Origin: Candolleomyces eurysporus
Taxonomy: Eukaryota; Basidiomycota; Agaricomycetes; Agaricales; Psathyrellaceae
Reading direction: 5' to 3'
NCBI GenBank assembly: GCA_027579435.1
Contig: JANBPK010001195.1
Span: 62,001-126,000, forward strand
Length of the DNA: 64,000 bases
The notes beneath the pieces are model-generated. The model saw only the letters and a program-made list of their open reading frames with translations. It did not search any database and had not been told where the DNA came from. Below, one piece after another: positions 36,501 through 46,480 of this stretch. The position numbers were made by a program, and so were the translations under genes. The number at the start of each line of letters is the position of its first letter. The stretch's first letter is position 1.

Positions 36501-36881
36501 TCATGTGGACTGCGATGGGAAAGGCGAGGTTAACCCAATGCTATCTTGAAAGCTTCCTGTGAACGATGCACTTTCATACTGTGTCAAACAGGGTTTATTT
36601 TTGGATTAGATCTATATACTGTAGCCTGTACCGAGAGATGTTTAGGAATATATGTACTGAAGGAACATAGGAATGATAGGTGATAGAAACAATATAATCC
36701 TGCCCAATAAGAGGCTCCCGACCGGAATGGACGTTGACATCAAGCGACTGGGAATCCACAGGGAAGAGGGTGTACTGGAAATGACAAGGGAACAGGGATC
36801 CGCTCCTAATCTTCGGCCATTATCCAGTCGTACTATCGTCGACGTCGGTAAACCGCCGCCGCCTCTGAATGACTGGGGATT
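33523..36881. other. Intergenic 3.4 kb, no convincing gene
   Basis: The first few hundred bases are the HMG-CoA reductase promoter. Many frames of 60-90 codons occur, several in GC-rich low-complexity sequence (for example Arg-rich 34015-34230), and none has a recognisable motif. A five-fold TGGAA repeat is at 35887-35911. No retroelement terminal repeats or transposase motifs were seen. Confidence 0.4.
35887..35911. repeat. Microsatellite (TGGAA)x5
   Basis: Five perfect tandem copies of the pentamer TGGAA in an intergenic stretch. Confidence 0.9.
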
Positions 36882-37102
36882 TCAAAGTACCAAGACTGAT
36901 TCATCTTGAAATAGTGGCTCAGCGAAGTGGAAGAAATGGAACTTGAGGAAACCAAGAGCAATGTCCAAACCTTCAGGGACCTTGTTGAATCCAAATAGTG
37001 GGATAACAGAATTGCCGTATCCAATGTCTAATGCGTGCCAACTTTCGAGCGGATGAGCCGTCTGGTAATGTTCTGGGATGTCAATGAGGGGAGCTGCAGA
37101 TA
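36882..37102 (-). pseudogene. Duplicate terminal exon of the C14-associated-domain gene (alternative last exon or remnant)
   Basis: Read on the minus strand, an acceptor (TCTATCTGCAG) is followed by CTCCCCTCATTGACATCCC and an open frame of about 70 codons ending at 36882. It matches the real last exon at 37359-37610 in order: PLIDIPEHYQ for PLTDVPENYQ, IGYGNSVIPLFGFNKVPEGLDIALGF for the corresponding block, then LKFHFFHF. The frame is intact and the acceptor is kept, so either a mutually exclusive last exon or a recent tandem remnant is possible. Confidence 0.6.
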
Positions 37103-37358
37103 GAGACCCGGAGATTTTAACACCGATTTGTTCAGTAGGTAGCGGCTTCAAAGGTTATTGGGATCTGCCGCATGTAGATTGGTCCTACCGCGCCAGTCAG
37201 ACTTGACTACCACCCCAACAAGAATAAGGCATTGCTATATGCCGAACTTGACATGGCTCTCAAATCAGGATAAGCTGGTAGGAGGGGAACAGGAGCTTTA
37301 AGTTGAGGACCGAATGTATTGTGAATGCGTAATTGGACAAGTGTTACTAGGCAGGCGA

Positions 37359-38634
37359 TTATCTAGTAGAATTCTTTCGCCTCTGAACTACCGGTATTCT
37401 TAACGTGGTAACCAAGCGTGATTCCTGTTCCGTGGATTTGGGAAAGGAGAAGAGGTGGAGCTTGAAGAAACCAACAGTAAGGTCGAGACCTTGAGGAACC
37501 TCGTTGAATCCAAATGGTGGAATGACGGAGTCACCATATCCTATCTTTAAACCCCTCCTTTCCTTGAGAAGATGCAGTATTTGGTAATTTTCCGGCACGT
37601 CGGTGAGGGGAGCTGCAAGAGGATAACGGTTCCGGTCAGTCCTACCAGATTCTTTGCCAAGAAGATGGTTTACTCACTGATGCTCAAGTTCGCATGGTCA
37701 AAGTAGAAACAGGCAAGATGCCAATCACCCGCCAGCCTACTGATATCGATGTTCATTCCATATTTCATCTCCTCGTCTACCTCGACTTCTACCATCCCTT
37801 CTCGATACATGTCATCTCCCCCGGGCATTAAAACCACTCCATTGTCTTGATCGTACTGTTCCTTTAATGGAAAGAATTCAACCTTCACATACTGCGAAAG
37901 ATTATTACTGATGTGAAAGTCAAGTTGGAAGTAGTAGTGAGCCGCGGAGCGTAGAATGCGGCTGAGGGTACCATCGTAGAGATCGATGACATGGGGTAAG
38001 TGGGTGAAACCGCAGTTTGTTGAAAATCTGTCCAAGACATTGAAAGTGACTTGTGATCCTCCAGCGGGGACGATCTCGAGCTGCGCTTTAGCTTTGTCGA
38101 CCAATTCGATTCTACAGGGATCATTGCTCCCTTTCCCCGAAAATGACGATGCAATCCTCTTGAATAATGGGAGGTGTAGGATTTCCGCAGGAGCATGGAC
38201 TCGAAGGCCTTCCCGGTCACCCGATTCGGTCTGAATGGCGATACAGGAGGCTGGGAAATCGCGAGACATTTCATGGAGAGGTAGAAGGAGAGTGTAGAGG
38301 AGATGGATTCGCCTCTCCTTCGTCTGACCCAAAGGTTTCGATCCGCCCAGTAACGCTTCAGTACTCTGGTAAAGTGTAAATTGTGCATTCTTCGTAATGC
38401 CGTGGGCTTTCCCGGCGCCCAATCTCAGGCCTTTGTCCCGGTGCCACTCGACCATGTATATCCCTCGCAGCACATGAAACTTCTTGGGAAATTCAAGGCC
38501 TAGCCTAGGACACAGTAGCGTAGAATCAGCGGTCCATTTTCTCGATCATGTTGAACTTACTCATCAGCAATCGCAGTCGTGTCCAAAACCTCTACATCAG
38601 CATATTTGACGGGCGTTAGACGTGCGAAGCCCAT
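37359..38634 (-). CDS. Protein made of the C-terminal domain of Agaricomycete caspase-like (C14) proteins, without a caspase domain
   Basis: Start 38634 (MGFARLTPVKYADVEVL); exon 1 ends at 38561, exon 2 starts at 38504, and the last exon starts near 37610. Landmarks resemble the region that follows the p20 caspase domain in many Agaricomycete C14 proteins: VLRGIYMVEWHRDKGLRLGAG, GITKNAQFTLY, FNVLDR, RSAAHYYFQLDFH, the DEEMKYGMNIDISR...CFYFDHANLSI block and IGYGDSVIPPFGF...VGFFKLHLF at the end. The His/Cys catalytic region of a caspase is absent from the coding sequence and from the 308-bp upstream gap. The gene is divergent from a NACHT gene. Identification rests on remembered family sequences; the function of this domain is not known to me. 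Confidence 0.6.
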
Positions 38635-38942
38635 TGTTATCGCGAGCGAGCGATCGCAACTTGGTTACACAAAGCGGGTCGAAGAAGTTTCAAACGTACA
38701 GACCAAGTACAGACGCGGACAGATTGAGTAGCAAGTGAGTTGAGCCTTTGGCCGTTCAAATACCTGAGAAGCCATATCATTAGCTGCGGATCCCCCTTGA
38801 TAAGATTAGATGTGCCTACTGTACTCCTGCGTCCCTGCGGAGCTTGACATGTGCACTATTGGCTTTACGGGTCCTGCCCTTTACCATCATCTGTCCTTGT
38901 CCTACCAAACAGCTTTGTTGCGATATTTAGTAGACGGGCTCT
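38635..38942. promoter_or_regulatory. Divergent promoter region between the C14-associated-domain gene and the NACHT gene
   Basis: 308 bp between the two start codons. The NACHT-side half is similar to sequence upstream of the decayed NACHT copy (the ACCATCATCTG...CTTCTACACTC stretch near 41650), so the duplication included promoter DNA. Confidence 0.5.
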
Positions 38943-41299
38943 ATGGAGTTTTACACTGGAGCACAAAATGTTGACGGTGGCTTTCACAACTCGACTTTCG
39001 TAACCGCCAACAATTTCCACCAGCATCGTCCAACGCCGGAAGGTGGGCAGGAAGTCTTCATATCGATATCTGCCTCTGCTTACCGAACCTTAAGATCTCC
39101 ACAGCCTGCTTCGCCCTGTTCCCGACGCCTCCCACACTCGAGATCGTAACAAATCTCCGCCAAATTCTGCCTGTTCTCCAGGGACGAGGGTGGAGGTGGT
39201 CGACAAGATCATCTCATGGGCCAGGAAACCAACCGCTCCAAAACATCACATTTACGTGCTCCACGGTTATGCTGGCTGTGGCAAGTCAGCGATTTCTCAG
39301 AAGGTCTCGGAAAGTCTTCAAGAGGATAACAAGTTGGGCGGCAGCTTCTTCTTCTTCCGGAATTCGGGGGACAGGAGCACAATGACTAGGTTCGCCACCA
39401 CCCTCGCCAGCCAACTAGCATCCGCAAGCTCTTCGATGCGCCGCTATATCAAGACCGCCGTGGACGCAGAGCCAAGCTTGCTGGCAAGCGGTCCATCGCT
39501 GAAGGTGCAACTTGATCGACTGGTGTACAAGCCATTTCAAAAAGCCGCATGGTTGCCCATCGCCACCCGGTGGCGCTTCACCACCGTCCCCTTCGTCATT
39601 GTGATTGATGGCCTTGACGAGTGTGAGGACAAGGAGGGCGTAGAAGACTTCATAGTTTCGATGCTGGAGTACTTCGAGAAGAACCCAACCACCCCGCTCC
39701 GATTCTTCATCACCACTCGGGTTGAGCAGCACATTCAAAGCAGGCTGAAGGCTGACGAGGTTCATTTGGAGGACCTCGCCACTCATGGATCACGAAATGA
39801 TATCATTCTCTTCCTGCGGAACTCATTCGGACTCGCAGCGAAGCGTGACCCTGTCATCGAGGCATACGTCCAACAACACGGGGATTGGCCCAACCAAGCC
39901 GACACTGATACGTTGGTGGATCACATTGACGGATCGTTCATCTTTGCATCGGGTTTGTCGAAATACATTCTGGGGCCCACGAACGACAATCTGACCCCGA
40001 TGCAACGTCTTCCTTTAACCCTTAATATGAACCCAGGACTTGATGGGCTCTACTCCCAAACCCTTGCTCGATCGCAGCACCTCCCTCACTTCTTCGATAT
40101 CGTCGCGGCCATCGCCTTGGTGGAAGCCCCACTCCCAATCTCTTCGCTTGCCGAACTCCTTGGACTGAAAAATTATGAAGTAATTCACGTCCTTGTCGAT
40201 TTACAGGCAATCATCCAGGTTCCTGGAACCGACGAAGAAAAACCAATCACCCTATGCCACACCTCCCTTCGCGACTTTCTCAAGACCGAGAACAGGTCGC
40301 GATGCTTCTTCGNCCCCCCCTCGATTTCACATTCGCCTCGCCTTTCTCTGTTTCTCCCTTCAATTTAGCAAGTCCCGCTTAGTCGAGCGAGTGAAGGAAG
40401 CCAACCTGAGCGGCTTAGACTATGCCGCCAAGTATGGCTACATTCACTGGGCCCGCTATTGGGAGGAGCAAACCGACGACTTCTCCCTCGAAGACGTGCG
40501 ACAGGAAGCTGGAGGATTGCAGCACGACTCGGAGCTTTTCTTGGCGCTCGGCTTCGTTCGAAGTCTTGGCGGGATGCCGATACTGCGCCCTTCCATCCGG
40601 GAGAACATGATACTCAACTGGCCTAAATGTCTTGCATCGGCTGTCGAACTGCACCCCTCCGTGTTCATTGATCACAGTTTGACGAAGATTCCGGTTGTGG
40701 GTCCCCTCCATGAGGTCAGAACGCTGGAATTGCCCATCGATACTCATGGAACTGTGTTCTCGTTGAGCGCCCATATGTTCGAAGCCTTGAGCTCCAACGT
40801 CGAGCTTGCGGCGAGGTCCATTCAAGCAACGATAGGACCGTACAAATCTCTTTCATTTCCGCACATTATTACATGGGAGGTGAGTGGTCACCATTGCCAA
40901 TGAGGTTCTATTCTTAGTTTCTCTTAGCACGGCGAAGAGGACACGAACTCCATCGTCTTGGCTCCAAGAGTACCGTGGGGGATTCTTTCACCACTACATA
41001 TCTTCGAAGTGAGCTACATGTTTCTCGCGAAATAGCCCTCTGACTGATGTCTTGATCTTACAAATGATTTTCAGATGCTTCGATCGGCAGTAGTGAGACA
41101 CAATGAAAGATTTCTGGGCGAAGATTTCCGTCTGATGTTAACCACTGCACAGCGCATTGCTGTGCGAAAACAAGTGAAAGTCATGACGAGACTTACTGCG
41201 CAGCATAGCCCATTCGGCACTCCGTCCTCCTTGCGTCAATTTCCTCCAATGCCGAAGAGAAGGGTCGCGGGGCCATCGGAAGGTTCTTTATCGGCTTAG
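38943..41299 (+). CDS. NACHT NTPase (NLR-like) protein
   Basis: Exon 1 (38943-39042) encodes MEFYTGAQNVDGGFHNSTF..., an Asn/Gly-rich leader of the kind seen before NACHT domains in Agaricomycetes. A 52-bp intron leads to exon 2 at 39095 (DLHSLLRPVPDASHTRD, then SPGTRVEVV). NACHT motifs: Walker A GYAGCGKSAIS (about 39265), Walker B FVIVIDGLDECED and sensor-like RFFITTRVE. After IQVPGTDEE and LCHTSLRDFL, the frame needs the N at 40313 removed (FFAPPRFH) to continue into ERVKEANLSGLDYAAKYGYIHWA, the usual downstream helical region. Later exons (after introns at about 40880 and 41013) end at 41299. No WD40, ankyrin or TPR repeat follows, so it is shorter than many relatives. A role in incompatibility or defence is inferred from the family. 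Confidence 0.8.
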
Positions 41300-41722
41300 C
41301 TGGACCGTATGAATACCTATTTACTAATGACTGAACTTTCCAGTATGAGCTCTTATTGACTGTCTCAGGACCTGCTAATCTTTTGGACTGTCGTATAAAT
41401 TCATATGCACAATCTCTATGATATGTATATAGTACCTGATAATATTTCAACCACTTGGCCTGTAGAATGCAGCGCTGGAATTGGTGGAAATCAACGCTAA
41501 TCACTTTGTCTTGGTGAACCTCTTGAAAGCCGCGACCCTAGGAAGGCTTACCTAGTCCAAGACAACGGGATGCACTGGTATTTGACCAGTCCCAATACTG
41601 GACCAATCAGATCAGATGCGCCAGGAACTGCTTCGTGTTGAGTGGATCTTGCTCGACCATCATCTGCCTTCTACACTCGACAGACGAAACAACCCCGCTA
41701 TCTCAACTGACCGACGGTTTCT
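41300..41722. other. Spacer between the NACHT gene and its decayed copy
   Basis: The last 100 bp resemble DNA upstream of the intact NACHT gene. No open frame of note. Confidence 0.4.
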
Positions 41723-42494
41723 ATGCAGTTTTACCCTGGAGCGCGTCATATTGAGTGTGGGTTTCATAACTCAACTTTCATCACGGCCGAAATTTTCTAC
41801 CAGCACCGCCCGAATACACTGGGAGGCGGCCGGGAAAAGACCTCTTGCTCAATAGCTCCAATGTCAAAATCAGCGGCGTACCTAAATTATAGACCACCAC
41901 ACCCAGTTTCGCCCTATTCCGGATGCCTCCCACACACACAAAACCGGAGGATGTCTCCGTCAGATTCTGCGTGCTTCTGGGACCAGGGGTCAGTAGAATC
42001 ATGTCATGTTCCTGGGCTAGTGGAAAAATTATCCAGCAAACTTATGTTTACTTGCTTCACAGATATGCTGGCTCCAGGAAATCCGCTATCTCCCAAGAGT
42101 CTCGAAAGGACTTCATCAGGATGGGTGCTTGGCCTTGGTCGGGAACTTCTTTTTCTTCACAAAATTTCGAAGATAGGAGCAGGATGAGTAGGTTGCCACC
42201 ACTCTTGCCTGTCAGCTAGCCTCGGCGGTCTCTCAACACCATACGGGAGTTATGACGTTTCATTAGCCCAAATATTTGGCAATGGCCCTCAACAGCGGCC
42301 TCTTCATTACTCTCAGCCTTTTGGAGTGCCCCATTTCAAACCCTTTTAAGGGAGAACAGATGCCCGATCTAGAAGATTTGATCGTCTCCTTGAACGGCCG
42401 CCTATTCGACGCCCTCAGTGCCAACGTGAACCTTGGGGTGAGAGTTTTTCAACCGAAACTTAGTCCTGGGCCGTTGCACGGGATTCCGCGCTAG
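41723..42494 (+). pseudogene. Decayed tandem copy of the NACHT gene
   Basis: The start MQFYPGARHIECGFHNSTF parallels MEFYTGAQNVDGGFHNSTF of the intact gene at 38943, and the same intron region follows. Later segments in shifted frames give DSACFWDQG (intact: NSACSPGTR) and RYAGSRKSAISQ (intact: GYAGCGKSAISQ), so the Walker A Gly-Lys is lost. It then jumps to SLNGRLFDALSANVNL, matching SLSAHMFEALSSNVEL near the 3' end of the intact gene. The central NACHT region is deleted and frames are broken several times away from homopolymers, so this is a true pseudogene. Confidence 0.75.
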
Positions 42495-43074
42495 GAGATG
42501 AGCCGAGGTCCCTGCAACTTGCCGCATGTAAGGAGTGGGGTATATATAACTTTGCATCGTCTTGTGAATTAGCACAACTACGACCTCAGGAAGCTATTCT
42601 AATGACTGTGAAAATAACACTGCAGCAAATGTCGCTCCTGGATGAATCGTAAGTGAGTAATCCCTCTTGCTCATCAGTCGCCAACTTAAATTGAAGTTGT
42701 TGCTACGATTCATCTCCCAAGGCGTTTCAATGCGCAGTATTGAGGTACTGTGAGAAACCCCAAGTTAACGATGACCGCCTTGTCCTTGCTTGGTAACTCC
42801 TAGACGTCTACAGAGTGGCCCCACTGAAGGAGTTGAAATCATGACTCGGCAGACCGCTGTCCTCGTGCCAGTTTCCCGCAAGCCGAAGGGAGGAGGCCCA
42901 GGGACATGCCAGAATTTTTGATCTGGTTGTCGGAGATGATTTCAGGGATGCAGAGTGCCCGGTATACTCTTATGCAATACAAGTGAGTTTGACTCTTGAG
43001 CAACTCTCTTGAGCTCATCCGGTGAACGAACAGCGATACTAGCGAGCGAGATCAAGCAAAAAATAATATTTTCA
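42495..43074. other. Intergenic, possibly further decayed NACHT-locus sequence
   Basis: No intact frame. Position and weak similarity suggest more 3' remnant of the tandem copy, but I could not align it with confidence. Confidence 0.3.
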
Positions 43075-43147
43075 TTCCTTCTAGCCGACTCGAACGACTG
43101 ACCTCGTCATTACTAGTGACGCGCTCTACCAACTGAGCTAAGAAGGA
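43075..43147 (-). tRNA. tRNA-Thr (anticodon AGT)
   Basis: On the minus strand, 73 nt: acceptor TCCTTCT/AGAAGGA, D stem GCTC/GAGC, anticodon stem CGTCA/TGACG with loop CTAGTAA (AGT), T arm AGTCG-TTCGAGT-CGGCT, discriminator A. No intron. Same sequence as the copy at 51905-51977. The wobble A would be edited to inosine. Confidence 0.95.
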
Positions 43148-43354
43148 CGACATCTTCTGTTTTTCCGATGTGCATATGTGTCTAAGCAACCCTTCCACGG
43201 AGCCGAACTTTCCGAAATGCCGGGGGACAGCCGCATCAAACCTTATCACGCAACTATACAGCATGACCACGCTCGGCGAACGCCGAAAATCATTGAGAAA
43301 TCAACACAGGTAAGGACCAAGGACCATCGTCATCGTCGCCGACAGCCAGCAGCC

Positions 43355-44025
43355 ATGGTCAACGTCCCCAAGTATGTCGAACCTACGTCCCCGTTATGCA
43401 AGTACTGATATTCTCCCTTATAGGACCCGAAGGACCTGTAAGTTCCAACCACGTTCATAATCTGGAGGCGTAGATGCTGAGGTTGGGATGATTTCGCCAG
43501 TCTGCAAGGGCAAGACTTGCAAAAAGCACACGTACGTCGTCGATGCACTCTTGGATTACCGCAGAAGAATCTAATGCGATGCCGGGATAATTAGCCCTCA
43601 CAAGGTCACCCAATACAAGAAGGGAAAAGATTCCCTCTTCGCCCAGGGAAAGCGTCGTTATGACCGAAAGCAATCAGGTTATGGTGGTCAGACCAAGCCC
43701 GTCTTCCACAAGAAGGTGCGGCCCACGGCGATTTTATCTCAAGATTAGCGTTATCTTACAGGCTGTATAGGCGAAAACAACAAAGAAGGTCGTGTTGCGT
43801 ATGGAATGCACTGTCTGCAAGTACAAAATGCAGATTGCCCTCAAGCGCTGCAAACAGTGCGTCCTTCCCTCCGTTTTTCCATGCGCCGTCTCTTATATTT
43901 GATCTGTAGTTTCGAGCTTGGTGGCGAGAAGAAGACCAAGGGTGCTGCCCTCACTTTCGTACGTTGTCGCCTTACTATAACGGCCATTGGTGTCATTCCT
44001 TACTTTTACCCTCCACATCCAGTAA
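43355..44025 (+). CDS. Large-subunit ribosomal protein eL42 (L44/L36a)
   Basis: A component of the 60S subunit near the E site. Spliced from six or seven small exons: [21 protein letters not shown], then [79 protein letters not shown]. This matches yeast and human eL42 almost residue for residue, including the four zinc-binding cysteines. The Pro in QTKPVF is the position where Gln gives cycloheximide resistance in yeasts, so this version should be sensitive. After the final TTC codon there is a GTACGT donor, and the first acceptor (CATCCAG at 44022) is followed at once by TAA (44023-44025), so the stop codon sits alone in the last exon. Confidence 0.93.
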
Positions 44026-44397
44026 TTGCATTGTTTATCGATTTCTTTTCCTCTCCACACCACATGTATGGCCAACATATGACGAATATGAGCACACCTG
44101 GGCATGATTTATGCGACTCCTTTGCACTGAGTGTTCATTCTTCCGAATGTATCGAAACCAAGTTTAGAGCTCTATCGGTCGATTCGGTAGGGTCCCAACT
44201 ATACACGTTTCCACATCTGCTGCGCTTGACAGTAATGGATATGCACATGACTGCACAGCAATCTCAAAATGGCTCTGAGAAGACAGCACCGTGGTGCACG
44301 GTCTGGATCTTCCCATACCTCAAGGCAAGTATAAGTACACGAGGTATATTAGCGCCCAAGGGCCCACTTTCTTTCTCTACCATCTCATCCCACGTCG
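44026..44397. other. 3' flank of eL42 / promoter of the GNAT gene
   Basis: No separate gene. A frame running through this region from 43806 is read-through of the eL42 penultimate exon into its last intron and flank. Confidence 0.45.
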
Positions 44398-46217
44398 ATG
44401 GGGAAGAAGAGTAAGAAAAGAGCGAGGAATCCTCTCCTCGGTCCTCCGCCCACTGGCTCCCCTCCTGCTTCACCTTCCCCCTCTCAACCCTCGACGATGA
44501 CAACGACAGATGAGGATACGAGCAAGCCAGCGCCCACGCCCAACTGGAAGCTCTTCTTCTCCCAAGGCTTAGAGGGCTATGACGAAACTTGGGAGTTGCT
44601 CATACCGCTCTTTGAGCAACTCCAGCCAGTCTGCGCCGACGTTGCGAACCCTACTCTCGATGTGCTCACTTTTGCTCACACCGCCCATTATTTCTCCGTC
44701 CTTCATGTTGAGAAGATAGCGGATGAAGATGAGAAGTCCGGCAATGAGGAGGATTCGAGTTTGGATACTTGCCGGGGTAATGTGAGTACCGTTGAAGCTG
44801 ATATGCACAAGAGGTTATGTGCTGATCAAGATACGCCCCATTGACAACAGACAAGCGCCCGCACTCAGGGTGTTTCATTCAGCGATTATAGCAACGATTT
44901 TGGCAACGAAGCCCTAGGCAGCAGCAATCAATGGGTATGTCGTCAGAGCCATTGCTTGCAAGATCTTCTAACACCTTCTCAGGCACCGACGGTAAACCCT
45001 CAAGCCAAGACCCCCATTGGCCTTCTCTACCTTCACAGCTCCCAAAATGTTGACGATTACTTGCGAAGCGGAGAGCTCAACGTTGGCGTTTTCATCGACG
45101 AAAAGCATCGGGGCAGAGGCTACGGCCGCCAAGCCATCCAAAAAGCCCTCCAGGTCGCTTTCGAGGACCAGAACTGTCATCGCGTGCAAGCTGTCCTAGT
45201 GGACAGCCCCTACAAGGATCAGGCTCTCAGTCTTTTCATGATGTCGTACGTTATCTCTTCATTTCACATCGTTCACAGATCACCTCACTGACTCGACTCC
45301 TGCCACGTTCCCGTCCTTCTATTTCATTTTGGGTTTAATGTGGGTGTACTTTACCCGACTTGAACAGCGGTATGGGCCACGAGGGCGTCAGGAGGCGAGG
45401 CTTCCGTAGTCCATGGGACTTTGAATTCAAGGACGTCACGTACCTAGGCCTCCTTGCCACCGACTGGTTCATACGCGACCAGGCCCTCTTCAAGAATAAG
45501 ACCAAGTGGACACCGGCGGTCAAATCGTTATGGGACGAAATGTTTGCCCGACATCAGCGCGAAAGGGAAGAGCTCCTGCGTATGGAAGACCGGAAGATGT
45601 CCGGTAACGGCAAGTTGAAGCGCACGAGCTCAATGGAGACAATCAAGCAGGTGGCGACGAGTACCATAAACGCGCTGAGCGACTACACCGATGACGATAT
45701 GTACGACGAGTCGGAGTCGGTCGAGGATGACGATTCGGAGAGTGTACGGCCCGGGAGTGTCGCGTCGTCTTCATCGTCGTCTGCCTTTTCGGTGGTCTCG
45801 GCCCAGTCACCTCATAAGCGCCGACGCACCAGCCGGGAGACCGACGGAACCTCAGGCTCTTGGTCGAGTCGTGGTGGCTCGTTACCTCCATCTAGCAACG
45901 GGTCAGAAGCAGATGACTATGTTTTCGACGATGACGAAGAAGTCGCCAGCAGCCCCCTCAGCAACCTCATCGCTGCACCAGAAAGGCATATTCCCGAGGG
46001 CTTGATGAACTGGCTGACGGAATCGTCGACGCGTGCCGTTGGTGTTGACGTTAGCGAGCCTCATCGTGGACACAGTCCTACCCTCAGCGAAGATTCCGAC
46101 CTCACGGAAATTTCGGACGGTTATGCTACCTCGACTTCGTCCCGATGGGATGTCATCGAGCGTGGCAGTACCCCCGGTCTCTCCGATCTCGATGATGACG
46201 ACGCCGCTAACATGTAA
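44398..46217 (+). CDS. GNAT-family N-acetyltransferase with long disordered C-terminus
   Basis: Start 44398 (MGKKSKKRARNPLLG); the next in-frame Met is at about 44497 and is an alternative. Exons join at about 44778/44850, 44936/44982 and 45246/45366. The core is a GNAT fold: a GLLYLHSS strand, then NVGVFIDEKHRGRGYGRQAI, which contains the acetyl-CoA-binding R-G-x-G-x-G/A motif, then AVLVDSPYKDQALSLF, and a last conserved block GMGHEGVRRRGFRSPWDF...YLGLLATDWF that resembles the end of spermidine/ribosomal-type acetyltransferase domains. The remaining 190 residues are acidic/Ser-rich with a nuclear-type basic patch (HKRRRTS). The substrate is not predictable. It is convergent with Lys2, 263 bp apart. 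Confidence 0.8.
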
Positions 46218-46480
46218 TTTCTACCCCACCTGCTCCGGATTTTTCTTGACTCTCATCCGCGTTATTGTAATATACCACTATGCAAGTTCGGTTCGGCATT
46301 GATACAGACCATTTGTACTTGTAGGCTAGAACACACGAATCAAACGCTGCTGTGCTTTTTCGTAGAAACCGTTGACTCTGCTTCATGGGTCCTCTCTAAG
46401 ATTTACCGAGACTACTAAACAAGGGGATTATGGGTACAGTATTTATTTTTCTTCTTTCACACCGACGTCATCGGGCCTGG

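Noticed and set aside
33523..36881. Transposable element in the 3.4-kb gene-poor stretch
   Set aside because: No terminal repeats, reverse transcriptase, integrase or transposase motifs were seen in any frame.
43806..44414. 202-codon plus-strand frame downstream of eL42
   Set aside because: It is eL42 coding sequence running through retained introns and the 3' flank; spliced eL42 accounts for it.
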